Part shown: in pieces, positions 25,896 through 34,609 of the stretch
How the letters are laid out: each line of letters begins with the position of its first letter
How positions within the stretch are numbered: the stretch's first letter is position 1
Assembly (NCBI GenBank): GCA_043720395.1
Contig: JAYSSR010000049.1
Location: 34,289-98,288 of the forward strand
Direction: 5' to 3'
Length of the DNA: 64,000 nt
Source of the DNA: JANOYY01 sp043720395
Lineage (GTDB): Bacteria; Actinomycetota; Acidimicrobiia; Acidimicrobiales; JANYDT01
The notes under the pieces: model-generated
Databases searched by the model: none
Told to the model about the DNA's origin: nothing
What the model saw: only the letters and a program-made list of their open reading frames with translations
Translations under genes and position numbers: made by a program

Positions 25896-26909
25896 GTGGG
25901 CACCGTCGGCGTCATTGCCAATCCCGCAGCGGGCAAGGACATCCGTCGACTCGTCGCGCACGCGTCGCCAACGTCCGATGCCGCGAAGATGGGCGTCGTC
26001 CGGCGCGCCGTGCTCGGGGCCATTGATGCCGGTGCGACCCGGATCCTTGTGGCACCCGACCGCCACAATCTGTCGACTCGCGCCGTCGAGGGGCTCGATC
26101 TCTCGGCCTCGTTTTCGGACGTGGTCACGGTCGAGATCCTCGATGAACCGGCTCACGGATGGTCCGGGGACACAGTGGCAATGTCGACCCGGATGGCCAA
26201 GGAGGGCGTCGACGCGGTCATTGTGCTCGGTGGCGACGGCACACAACGCGACGCCGCAAAGGGGTGGCTGGACCTTCCGTTGGTGGCCATCTCGACGGGC
26301 ACCAACAACGTGTTTCCACGTTCCGTCGACGCCACGCTGGCGGGACTCGCCGCCGGCCTCGTTGCCGTCGGGGTGGTCGCTCTCGACGACGTTTCCTACC
26401 GGGCCAAGGTCGCCCATGTCAGCTTCAGCGACGGGTCGAACGACGACCTGGCATTGGTCGACCTCGCACTCATGGATGGGCATTTCACCGGGTCTCGTGC
26501 CGTCTGGGATCCCGGACTACTACGCGCGCTTATTGCCTGCATAGCGGAGCCGGCGGCCGTCGGCCTGTCCTCCATCGCGGGTCTCTTGATGCCGGTCGAC
26601 CGCCGGTCCGCGGGTGGCGTCCATGTGGAGTTCGGTGGTCCTCATTGCGTGCGCGCCCCGCTCGCACCCGGCATGTTCGTCGACGTCCCCTATTTATCAG
26701 TAAGCGCACTTACGGTTGGTTCGGCGGTCGAGCTGCACGGCCCCGGCGTGCTCTCCTTCGACGGCGAGCGCGACAGGGTCTTGGCACCCGGAGCCACGGC
26801 CACCGTGCAGATTCGCACAGACGGACCCAGCGTCATCGACGTCGACGCCACCATCGCGGCAGCGGTCCGCGCCCGACATTTCAATCGTCCAGACGGCGCT
26901 TCGCGCTGA
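25896..26909 (+). CDS. acoX: AcoX-like ATP-NAD kinase-fold protein
   Basis: 337 residues from GTG 25896. GTVGVIANPAAGKDIRRLV at the N-terminus and VIVLGGDGTQRDAAKG (GGDGT nucleotide motif) with ISTGTNN are the NAD kinase / diacylglycerol kinase-fold signature; length and position between E1 and E2 genes match AcoX of acetoin operons. Its biochemical role in acetoin catabolism remains unsettled in the literature. The C-terminal part (VHVEFGGPHCVRAPL...) is a beta-rich domain. Confidence 0.8.
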   Translation: MGTVGVIANPAAGKDIRRLVAHASPTSDAAKMGVVRRAVLGAIDAGATRILVAPDRHNLSTRAVEGLDLSASFSDVVTVEILDEPAHGWSGDTVAMSTRMAKEGVDAVIVLGGDGTQRDAAKGWLDLPLVAISTGTNNVFPRSVDATLAGLAAGLVAVGVVALDDVSYRAKVAHVSFSDGSNDDLALVDLALMDGHFTGSRAVWDPGLLRALIACIAEPAAVGLSSIAGLLMPVDRRSAGGVHVEFGGPHCVRAPLAPGMFVDVPYLSVSALTVGSAVELHGPGVLSFDGERDRVLAPGATATVQIRTDGPSVIDVDATIAAAVRARHFNRPDGASR

Positions 26910-26928
26910 CGATCTCAGGAGTCCACTG

Positions 26929-28368
26929 ATGCCCATCGAATTCACCATGCCCAAGCTGGGCCTCACCATGGAAGAAGGCACCATCCTGGAGTGGATGGTG
27001 CCAGCGGGGACCGCCGTCACGGCGGGCACTGCGGTGCTCACCGTGGAGACCGACAAGGTCGAGACCGAGGTCGAGATTCCCGAGAGTGGACTGCTGCACA
27101 TTCTCGGCGAAGTGGGCGGCACGTATCGGTGCGGCGAGCGGATCGGCTGGATTCTCGGTGAGGGCGAAGCGCCTCCGGAAGGTGCCGGCCCAACGATTTC
27201 CGCTGCCACCGCACCGGTTTCTGCTTCACCGATGGTCTCGTCCAAGGTGGTGGCGTCCGCTTCGCTCTCGTCTCCAGTTGCCTCGTCGCCAGCGGGCCTG
27301 GGCGGACGTCTGCTGATTTCACCATTTGCCCGCAAGCGAGCCGGGCAGCTTGGCGTCGACGTTCGCACCGTAACGGGCACCGGACCCGGCGGGCGGATCG
27401 TGTCCGAGGACGTGGAGCTGGTGGCCGCATCGGGGACCGCGGTGACTGTTACAACGGCACCAGCTGTAGTTGCCGCCGCATCGACACCACAGCGTCGAGG
27501 TGTCGCTCCCGCGGCCACGTTCGCGGCGATCGAACTCGCTCGCTTGGTCGGCATCGACCTGGCGGCCACTCCCATTCTGGCGACCGCCGCCGACGGACGC
27601 ATCAGCCGCCAAGACGTGGCCGACCACGTGCGGAGTCGGATCGCTGATGGTGGCGCGACGACCGCCGCGGCATTCGCCCCACTTGCGCAGGCGCCGACGT
27701 CCGTCGTGGCATTGCGTGGCATGCGCGGCACGATCGCTAGTCGTATGCGCGCTTCGTTGCAGGACATGGCGCAGCTGACGCTGATGATGGACGTCGACAT
27801 GGACGCCGTGGTCGCCGATCGCACCAGCCGCAAGGGGGCAGCGTCCGTGCCGGGTTACACCGACTACGTGATCGCCGCCAGTGCACGGGCACTCCGTGAG
27901 CACCTGCGGGTGAATAGCCAGGTGACCGCCGATGGCATCGCCCTGCTGCCGCGCGTCAACGTGGGGATGGCCGTGGCGCTCGACGAGGGCCTCGTCGTCC
28001 CAGTCGTCCACGACGCCGACGAGCTCTCGCTTGAAGAACTAAGCGCGCAGACCACCCGACTCGCCGACGCTGCACGAGGCGGTTCCCTGAAGCTGTCCGA
28101 TCTGGAGGGCGGCACGTTCTCGGTCTCCGCGCTCGGCAGCTATGGCGTCGATGGATTCACGCCGGTCATCAACCCACCGAACGCCGCCATCCTTGGCGTG
28201 GGTCGCCTGCGCGACGACGTCGCGTGGACGGAAGACGGTGCAATCCGCCGGGTGAAGCGTCTCACGCTCAGCCTCACCTGGGACCACCGCGTCCTCGACG
28301 GCGCACCCGCCGCCGAATTCGTCCGCACCATCTGCCGCCTCCTCGACGACCCGACCACCTTGGGATAG
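26929..28368 (+). CDS. acoC: Dihydrolipoamide acyltransferase (E2)
   Basis: 479 residues. Lipoyl domain with VETDKVETEVE (lipoylated K43), then an Ala/Ser/Val linker, a peripheral-subunit-binding domain (ISPFARKRAGQLGVDV, GTGPGGRIVSEDV), a second degenerate one (RLVGIDL, ADGRISRQDV), and the catalytic domain with TWDHRVLDGAPAAEF (HxxxDG). Transfers acyl groups to CoA in the E1-E2-E3 complex. No E3 (dihydrolipoamide dehydrogenase) is encoded in the window, so E3 must be shared from elsewhere. Confidence 0.92.
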   Translation: MPIEFTMPKLGLTMEEGTILEWMVPAGTAVTAGTAVLTVETDKVETEVEIPESGLLHILGEVGGTYRCGERIGWILGEGEAPPEGAGPTISAATAPVSASPMVSSKVVASASLSSPVASSPAGLGGRLLISPFARKRAGQLGVDVRTVTGTGPGGRIVSEDVELVAASGTAVTVTTAPAVVAAASTPQRRGVAPAATFAAIELARLVGIDLAATPILATAADGRISRQDVADHVRSRIADGGATTAAAFAPLAQAPTSVVALRGMRGTIASRMRASLQDMAQLTLMMDVDMDAVVADRTSRKGAASVPGYTDYVIAASARALREHLRVNSQVTADGIALLPRVNVGMAVALDEGLVVPVVHDADELSLEELSAQTTRLADAARGGSLKLSDLEGGTFSVSALGSYGVDGFTPVINPPNAAILGVGRLRDDVAWTEDGAIRRVKRLTLSLTWDHRVLDGAPAAEFVRTICRLLDDPTTLG

Positions 28369-28395
28369 CGAGCGCCGGCACGGCGCGTTCAACGG

Positions 28396-28478
28396 TCGAC
28401 GAGTGCGCCCACAGCGCCACGTTGACCGCGCAGCGCTGCTCTGTGACACCAACGTGGCGCTGTGCCGTCACTCGTCGA
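28396..28478 (+). repeat. Nested palindromic repeat R4, copy 1
   Basis: Outer arms TCGACGAGTG/CACTCGTCGA (10 bp, perfect) and inner arms CAGCGCCACGTTG/CAACGTGGCGCTG (13 bp, perfect), with CCGCGCAGCGCTGC-type sequence in the loop. Downstream of the E2 stop and just beyond the stop of the VOC gene at 28484. Copy 2 is at 29090-29170. Confidence 0.92.
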
Positions 28479-28483
28479 TCCCA

Positions 28484-28984
28484 TTACCCGGTCGGCGATG
28501 CCTCATCGGGCGGCGGCAGATTCCGTCCGATTCGCAAGACGTTCCCCGAAGGATCGGCGACCTCGAATTCCCGCATGCCCCATGGCCGATCAGTCAGCGC
28601 ACCGACGGGCAGGCCGGCCTCTCCCCACGCTGCATGCCATCCGTCGGCGGCAGGGTTGTTGATGTACAACGCCGCATCATTGCGCATCGGGTCGACCACG
28701 TCGGACACCGCGAGATGCAAGACCTCAGCCCCATCGCGCGAAACGAATGCGTAGCCGTCGTCATACGCATCGACAACAAATCCGGCCATTTCGTAGAAAC
28801 GGCGTGACGCCGTCACGTCGGCCGTTGCAAAAATCGGCGTCGCCGACACGACACCGGTTGAGACGGCGAGCCATTGCACACAGCCGCGACACACCACCGT
28901 GTCCGGGTGACAGGCCAGCGAGCCCGTCTCGGCCCGTGAACGGGCTTCTCCGCAGCACGAGCAGTTCACCAATTCGGTCGTCAC
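28484..28984 (-). CDS. VOC (bleomycin-resistance-like) protein with N-terminal zinc ribbon
   Basis: 166 residues. The first 35 residues carry CSCCGEARSRAETGSLACH and VVCRGC, a four-cysteine zinc-ribbon-like motif. The rest is a single VOC module: SATPIFATADVTASRRFYEM, then GYAFVSRDGAEVLHLAV and FEVADPSGNVLRIGR, as in bleomycin-binding or glyoxalase-like proteins. Single-gene unit, bracketed by two direct copies of repeat R4. Function unknown; may be a stress or resistance protein. Confidence 0.82.
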   Translation of the reverse strand: MTTELVNCSCCGEARSRAETGSLACHPDTVVCRGCVQWLAVSTGVVSATPIFATADVTASRRFYEMAGFVVDAYDDGYAFVSRDGAEVLHLAVSDVVDPMRNDAALYINNPAADGWHAAWGEAGLPVGALTDRPWGMREFEVADPSGNVLRIGRNLPPPDEASPTG

Positions 28985-29089
28985 ATCGCCACGATACGCC
29001 CGGACACGAAAGAGCGGGCGTCGTCACGACCTGCGAGACCAGTCCGGAGCTGTCGTTGGAATCACAAGCCAGCGCGGCACGTCGTCGAA

Positions 29090-29170
29090 CGACGGGTGCG
29101 CCCATAGCGCCACGTTGACCGCGCAGCGCTGCGCTGTGCCGCCAACGTGGCGCTGGGCCGTCACTCGTCG
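29090..29170 (+). repeat. Nested palindromic repeat R4, copy 2
   Basis: Same architecture and near-identical sequence to 28397-28477: inner arms GCGCCACGTTG/CAACGTGGCGC and outer arms CGACGGGTG/CACTCGTCG with one mismatch. Direct orientation relative to copy 1. Together they flank the VOC gene. The gap 28985-29258 has no other recognisable feature. Confidence 0.92.
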
Positions 29171-29258
29171 ACGCCAAACTGCACCCGCGGCACGAAGGGT
29201 CGTAGAGAGACGAGTTGCCACCCGACGACGCTGACCCGAGCAGGTGGGTGTTTGGACG

Positions 29259-30452
29259 TCAGCGGATGACGCCAGCCGTCCGCAGGGTGTCGAGCGCAAC
29301 GTCGTCGTAGCCGTACTCGCGCAGCACGGATTCGGTGGACTGGCCCAGTTCGTCGACGGACCACACCGGCGCGTGCTGTGTGTTGCTGAAGCGCACCGGC
29401 GGCTTGGCGTGGCGCATGGGTCCCGCGGTCGGGTGCTCCCAGGAATGCACCACCTCGTTGTGCAGCACCTGCGGGTCCACGAACACCGAGTCGAGATCGC
29501 CCACCTGAGCCGACGGCACCTGCTCAGCGCGCAGACGAATCATCAGTTCGTCGGTCGTCATGGAACGGAACGCATCGTCGAGCAACGCCCCCAGCGCCTC
29601 GAAGTTCGCCGACGTCTGCCGCTTCTGGGGCGTGTCGAACCGAGGGTCGTCGGACCACTCCGGATGACCCAGCGCTCGGCAGAGGCCGGCGAACTCCATA
29701 TTCGACGCCACGAAGTACACGAGGCTGCCATCGGCCGTGGGCTGTACCCGGTAGATCTTGTAGACAAGCGGTCCGGCGACGGCCTGGTCGCCCGTGATCG
29801 TGTGCCCGTTGAAGGTATCGGGCCATAGCCAGTACAGCGCCGAATCCAACATCGGTATGACGAGATGCTGGCCCGATGCCTGACCGCGCTCGCGGGCGAA
29901 CAGCGCAGCGGTGATCGCCTGTGCCGCTGTCGTGGCCGTGGCCTTGTCGCAGATCAGCGTCCGAACGAGATCGGGCACGGGATACTCCTGCGACATCTGC
30001 GTCGACACCACACCGGTGACGCACTGGATGATCGGGTCGTACACCCGCCAGTTGCGGTACGGGCCGTCCGGGCCGAACCCGCTGATCGACACGTAGATCA
30101 GGCGCGGGTTCACCGCATGAAGGTCGGCTGCACCGATGCCCATCCGCTCGACCGCTCCGGGGCGGAAGTTCTGCACCAGAACGTCGGCGTCGGCAGCGAG
30201 GCGCATCAAGGCGGCGACGCCATCAGGGTGGCTGAGGTCCAGCGCCACCGATCGCTTCCCACGGTTCGACGTGGAGTACATCGCGGAAATTGTCCCCACA
30301 CGGAAGGCACCTATTCGGGTGAGGTCACCGATGCCATGCGGCTCCACTTTGATGACTTCGGCACCCTGGTCCGCCAGGATCTGGCAGCAGAACGGCCCGG
30401 AGATGACGGCGGAAAGATCGAGCACCTTGATGCCCTGCAATGGACCAGCCAC
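29259..30452 (-). CDS. Class III CoA-transferase (CaiB/BaiF family)
   Basis: 397 residues. GIKVLDLSAVISGPFCCQIL, AEVIKVEPHGIGDLTR, NRGKRSVALDLSHPDGVAAL, VLVQNFRPGAVERMG and YVSISGFGPDGPYR are family hallmarks. The catalytic Asp is expected in LICDKATA. Moves CoA between carboxylic acids, or racemises 2-methylacyl-CoAs. Follows the Rieske oxygenase gene (26-base gap) and so belongs to the transcript starting at operator site F. The imperfect palindrome CGGTTG(TTAAT)CAACCG lies at the junction. Confidence 0.92.
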   Translation of the reverse strand: MAGPLQGIKVLDLSAVISGPFCCQILADQGAEVIKVEPHGIGDLTRIGAFRVGTISAMYSTSNRGKRSVALDLSHPDGVAALMRLAADADVLVQNFRPGAVERMGIGAADLHAVNPRLIYVSISGFGPDGPYRNWRVYDPIIQCVTGVVSTQMSQEYPVPDLVRTLICDKATATTAAQAITAALFARERGQASGQHLVIPMLDSALYWLWPDTFNGHTITGDQAVAGPLVYKIYRVQPTADGSLVYFVASNMEFAGLCRALGHPEWSDDPRFDTPQKRQTSANFEALGALLDDAFRSMTTDELMIRLRAEQVPSAQVGDLDSVFVDPQVLHNEVVHSWEHPTAGPMRHAKPPVRFSNTQHAPVWSVDELGQSTESVLREYGYDDVALDTLRTAGVIR

Positions 30453-30478
30453 GTGATTCCCTTCGGAAGATTCGGTTG

Positions 30479-31846
30479 TTAATCAACCGCGAGATAGCGG
30501 TCGATGTTCTGATGAAAATGTCGTATGCGCGCTTCTTGATAGTCGCCGAGAGTGACGCTCCCATGCAATGAGGCGCGCAAACCCTTCTGGATACGCAGGA
30601 GGTTGGACGTGTCCTGCTCGAAGATCGCCGCCAGACCCCCGAGCTGCGGAGCGTCGCTCCATGGACGGTCGGACGCGATCTTGGTGACCTTCGCGGCGGG
30701 CGGTCGTTCACCTGCGAACGGCATCAGCATCATCACGGTCATAAGACACGAGTTCACCTCATCGCCATTCGGCCGGAAGCGGTATTGGATCGGTGAGCCG
30801 TACGCCGCCCATGGCATGAAGTTCGGGAACACGAAGTACTCGACCGCGTCGACCATGAGCGAGTCGCAGACGTTAGACAGGTCGGCACCGGCGATGGCAC
30901 CGATGCGCTTGCGGGCGTCGGCCGCCGCCACGGGCCGAGCGCGGCCACCTTCCGGCAGCTCGAACGCATCGGGGTCCGTGCCTCGGTAGCTGAGGATCGC
31001 ATGGAGGATCTCGGCCTGCTCGTAATTGCGCCCCCCGATGTGAGGCGATGCAACGGCAAACGGGGTGATCATGCGGGAATGGAGGTCGTAGATGTCGTAC
31101 TGCGTGTTGGCGTCGCCCGTGTAAGGCAGGATCTGCGGATGGGTGACCACGGAGTGATATGCCTCGATAAATGCACCCATGGTTGCCTTCCAATTCGCCG
31201 GCATCGTGCGTTCGACATGCATCGCGATGAAGCGGTCCTCCAACGGGAAGTGCTCGAAGTGGCCCGGAAGGTTCTCCAGGTACGCGTCGAGCGGTTCGCA
31301 GTCGGCGTCGAAGTTCACGAACACGAACCCCTGCCACGTGTCCACCTTCACCTCTGGCAACGAGTACCTCTCCGCGTCCACGTGGGGGAAGTCCCACTCG
31401 CACGAGATCCAGTTCAGGGAGCCATCGAGGTTCCACGTCCACCCGTGAAAGGGGCAGCGGAACATCGGCACGTTGCCGTCGTTGACGCGCAGCTGCGTGC
31501 CCCGGTGCAGACACACGTTGTGGAATGCCTTGATGGCACCGGGCCCGTCGCCTTCCTCGACGCGAACGACGATGACCGACAGGTGAGCAATGTCGTACAC
31601 GACGTGATCGCCGACGTTCGGGATCTCTTCGGTCCGACACGCCCACTGCCAGACCTTCTTCCACAGACGCTCCACTTCGAGGTCGTGAATGGCCTGCGAG
31701 GTATACGCCGACGTCGCCACGGCGTTCGTGCCGAGCGTCGAGGGACGATGCTCCAGCAACGGGGCCGGAACGGGGAACGTGTCGTTGGACAGCAGTTCCT
31801 GCACGCTCTCCATGTCGGACCGCTGGAACGCGACGAATTCGCTCAT
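30479..31846 (-). CDS. Rieske aromatic-ring-hydroxylating oxygenase, alpha subunit (2)
   Basis: 455 residues. Rieske ligands C112, H114, C131, H134 (CLHRG ... CPFHG). Catalytic domain includes NWKATMGAFIEAYHSVVTHP (two His of the mononuclear iron) and YFVFPNFMPWAAYGSP. Same size and domain order as the oxygenase at 14603, with blocks such as VERLWKKVWQWACRTEEIP shared, so the two are probable paralogues. Oxygenase partner proteins (reductase) are not nearby. Preceded within 8 bases by operator site F. Confidence 0.93.
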   Translation of the reverse strand: MSEFVAFQRSDMESVQELLSNDTFPVPAPLLEHRPSTLGTNAVATSAYTSQAIHDLEVERLWKKVWQWACRTEEIPNVGDHVVYDIAHLSVIVVRVEEGDGPGAIKAFHNVCLHRGTQLRVNDGNVPMFRCPFHGWTWNLDGSLNWISCEWDFPHVDAERYSLPEVKVDTWQGFVFVNFDADCEPLDAYLENLPGHFEHFPLEDRFIAMHVERTMPANWKATMGAFIEAYHSVVTHPQILPYTGDANTQYDIYDLHSRMITPFAVASPHIGGRNYEQAEILHAILSYRGTDPDAFELPEGGRARPVAAADARKRIGAIAGADLSNVCDSLMVDAVEYFVFPNFMPWAAYGSPIQYRFRPNGDEVNSCLMTVMMLMPFAGERPPAAKVTKIASDRPWSDAPQLGGLAAIFEQDTSNLLRIQKGLRASLHGSVTLGDYQEARIRHFHQNIDRYLAVD

Positions 31847-31853
31847 GTCGAGA

Positions 31854-31873
31854 AACTAACCGAGTGGTGAATT
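31854..31873. promoter_or_regulatory. TetR-type operator, site F
   Basis: AACTAACCGAGTGGTGAATT, only 8 bases upstream of the Rieske start codon; binding there would overlap the promoter or the ribosome site. Confidence 0.62.
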
Positions 31874-31977
31874 CTTGTCACAGTCGCGGTGCCTCAGTGA
31901 CCGTGCAATCTCGGGAGAGGCCGCCCGACAGGTTCCTCCCAGTCGCGGACGACTTCCGACGCAGGACCTCTTGCCGA

Positions 31978-32049
31978 GCGCGGCTCGCGCAGTCGAGTGC
32001 TGTCCGCGCGCTACGCGTGAGCCGCGCTCGACTGCGCGAACAGCACTCG
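31978..32049. repeat. Interleaved inverted arms (A-B-C then a-b-c)
   Basis: Three inverted arm pairs in parallel order: GCGCGGCTC 31978/GAGCCGCGC 32019; GCGCAGTCGAG 31987/CTCGACTGCGC 32027; CGAGTGCTGT 31994/ACAGCACTCG 32040. Because the order repeats instead of mirroring, only one pair can form a simple hairpin at a time. Sits between the Rieske gene and the decayed oxidoreductase. Confidence 0.7.
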
Positions 32050-32081
32050 ATTCATCTGTCGGTCGATCAAGAGCATTGAAG

Positions 32082-33730
32082 TCACAAGACGCGGGCGACG
32101 GTCGCCGCCGAGTGGATCGCCGCCTGGATCGAACTTGTGCCGTTGACGTTCCCAGCGAGGTGCACGCCGAACGGCGCACCGACCAGTGCATCGGCGAGAC
32201 CACGGTTCGGCTCGTGATATCCGGCGATGACAACCGTGTCGGCGCGATACCGACGCACCACGTCAGTTCCCGAACGTGTCGTGTCTACACACCTCTCCGT
32301 GATTTCACGAAGGATCAAATTGGAATCGAAGTCAACACGCGAGAACAAGCGTTCCCGTCGAACGTCCCGGTATCGTCGAAGATCAACACAAACTCACCAA
32401 TCTCGGCGTGCCCGCCGAAGCCCAGAACGTCCCAAACGGAGAAGACGTGGGGCAGATCGGCACCCGGCACCGGAATCGTCGGGGCGCCCAGCTGGAACCC
32501 GTCGCGTCGGGGCGTCGAGCCGGTGGCGATGATCACCTCGTCGGGACGCTGCGAGCGCACCAGATCTGGATCGACCGGCACCCGCAGGTGCACCCTCACG
32601 CCGAGGCGGACCATCTCGTCGGCGAGGAACCTGGTGATGGCCGCGAGGTCGGCGCGGTGCGGTGCCGACGCTGCGATGCGAACCTGTCCACCCAGTTGGT
32701 TTGTCATCTCGTAGAGATGCACGTCGTGGCCGCGCAACGCCGCGGTGCGCGCCGCCTCCAGACCGGCCGGGCCGCCGCCGATCACGAGCACCTTCTTCCG
32801 CAGCAATGCCCGCCCCGGAGTCTCGAACGCGACCGTGGACTCCTTCCCAGCAGCGACGTTCACGACGCACTGGAGCCGTCCGGTGGTCATCAGCTGGGCG
32901 ACGCAACCCATGCTGGTACCGATGCACGGCCGGATCTCGGGCTCGCGCCCCTCACGCGCCTTGAGCACGAGCGACGGGTCGGCGATCATGGCCCGCACCA
33001 TCGACACCATGTCGGCGACGCCGCTCTGCACCAGATGGCTCGCATGGTCAAGCGTCAGGATGCGACCGGTGACAATGGTAGGCACACTTACTATTTTCGT
33101 GACCTGCTCGCTGGACGCGATCTCGTAGCCCAGCGGGTCGTCCAGGGTCGAGATGAACTTGTGGAACCGCCAGTACGACGACATCGATACGTCGAGGAAG
33201 TCGATGTGCGGTTCCAGCACTCGAGCAATGGCCTGTGCCTCCGCGGTGTCGATGCCGCCCGGGATGAAATCGACGCCCGAGATGCGTATGCCGACGGGAA
33301 ACCCATCGCCCACCTCGGCCCGTATCGCCGCGAGAATCTCCAACGCGAATCGGGCTCGATTCTCGGTGGAGCCGCCGTACAGGTCGTCGCGGATATTGAG
33401 CGCGGGCGAGAGGAACTGACCGATCAGATAGCCGTGTGCGCCATGCAACTCAACACCGTCGAGGCCACCGTTGCGACACCGACGCGCGGGCGGGTCGCTG
33501 GCGACCAGCACACCGGCACCCGCCTCACCGAACGCCAGGCCGGGGCCGAACTTGGAGGACCACGTGGCGTCATCACGCAGTGACGCGGTCACGTCGGCCT
33601 CACGCGACAGGCTGAAGTGCGGTGCTGGTTCGACGGTGTAGTGGACCGGGCGGCCTTCTCGGAGACGGGCGAACGTGGCCGGTGGATCGTCTTGGAACAG
33701 CTCGGACAGCAGGTTGAAGTCGACGTCCAT
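32082..33730 (-). pseudogene. Chimeric pseudogene: P450 N-terminus fused to OYE/2,4-dienoyl-CoA reductase
   Basis: Residues 1-82 of the frame starting at 33730 (MDVDFNLLSELFQDDPPATF, TWSSKFGPGLAF, VLVASDPPA) are the N-terminal part of a P450, ending exactly where DPPxHxxxR would follow. The frame then continues with RCRNGGLDGVELHGAHGYLI, which is the middle of an old-yellow-enzyme barrel (FMN/substrate motif HGAHGYL), through GRILT, the CIG-C iron-sulphur-type segment, KVLVIGGGPAGLEAARTAAL and IIATGSTPRRDGF. Near 32350 the frame breaks: VFSRVDFDSNLI...DTVVIAGYHEPNRGL...IQAAIHSAATVARVL is in another frame down to 32082. An internal deletion created the fusion; both enzymes are inactivated. Confidence 0.85.
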
Positions 33731-34381
33731 CAGTTCGCCTCCCTCGGGCCAGCTGCTGGTGCGATGCCCGTGCCACGTTTGTCGCCCTCCCAGCCGTTGC
33801 GATGGATGAAGTCCTCGACCGGCCGACGGTTCACCGGACCGAACTCCGCATCGGGCCAGCCGATCGGAATCATGACGGCGATGCGGATGTGATCCGGCAC
33901 GGCCAGCACCTCGCGGATGGTGGGCTCGACGGTCATGTGCATGGTCGTGAACACGGAACCAAGACCGAGTGCACGAGCGGCCAACACGATGTTCTGCGCG
34001 GCCGGGTAGAGCGCCGACCAGGTGAACTGCTCGCGGGTGCTTGCGGCGGATAGATCACCGCGCCGGTCACGAAGATGATGACCGGTGCCTGGTCCATCGA
34101 GTCGATGAGCCGAGCGGTGCCGTCGAGCATGAGCCGCGTCGTGCGATCGGGCCGGGGCATGGCGGCCACGCGGTCGGCCATTGCTGCCCGGATATCGCCT
34201 CGGCGATGCGCTGCTTCTTGGCCGGGTCGTCGACAACGATGAAGTCCCACCCCTGGCTGTTTCCGGGGCTGGGTGCACGGGTGGCCGCCCACAGCAGACG
34301 CTCGACCATCTCCGGCGGCAGCGGGTCGGGCTTCAGCAGCCGGATCGCCCGTGCCGTTCCCATTGCCTCGAACAGGTCCAT
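33730..34381 (-). pseudogene. Doubly frameshifted nitroreductase
   Basis: N-terminal frame from ATG 34381: MGTARAIRLLKPDPLPPEMV, TRAPSPGNSQGWDFIVVDDP, ending near 34190. A second frame gives ADRVAAMPRPDRTTRLMLDG and DSMDQAPVIIFVTGAVIYPP. A third gives STREQFTWSALYPAAQNIVL, ALGLGSVFTTMHMTVE and ADEFGP-like C-terminus. Joined, these make a complete nitroreductase of about 215 residues. Two frame breaks, near 34190 and 34045, mean decay or sequencing error. Overlaps the chimeric pseudogene start as TGATG, so both were once one operon. Confidence 0.78.
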
Positions 34382-34467
34382 TGGTCGCAGGCTAACGACG
34401 ATTCACCTATCCGACCACCTCGGTTGTTCTTGGCCGGCACCATCACGCTGGACGCTGCACGGACCGC

Positions 34468-34516
34468 GATGTTGGGAAGATCAGGTACCCCGGAGGTGGC
34501 CGATGTTCCCAACGTC
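34468..34516 (+). repeat. 49-bp repeat R2, copy 1
   Basis: Starts GATGTTGGGAAGATCAGGTA and ends GATGTTCCCAACGTC; 10-bp inverted ends TGTTGGGAA/TTCCCAAC-type. Copy 2 is 23 bp further on, in direct orientation. Confidence 0.92.
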
Positions 34517-34538
34517 CGTGGTGCTGCGTGATGCCACC

Positions 34539-34591
34539 GCGACGTTGGGAAGATCAGGTACCCCGGAGGTGGCCGATGTTCCCAACGTCGC
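34539..34591 (+). repeat. Palindromic repeat R2, copy 2
   Basis: 49-bp unit at 34541-34589 nearly identical to copy 1, with perfect 13-bp terminal inverted arms GCGACGTTGGGAA/TTCCCAACGTCGC (34539-34551 and 34579-34591). Interior contains GGTACCCCGGAGGTGG. Ends 19 bases before the chosen start of the luciferase-like gene, so may influence its leader. Confidence 0.92.
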
Positions 34592-34609
34592 AGCAGGATG
34601 GACGCCACC

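Noticed and set aside
34389..34409. Operator-like CTAACGACGATTCACCT upstream of the decayed nitroreductase
   Set aside because: Half sites resemble the consensus, but the spacing is one or two bases short; may be a decayed eighth site, not counted.
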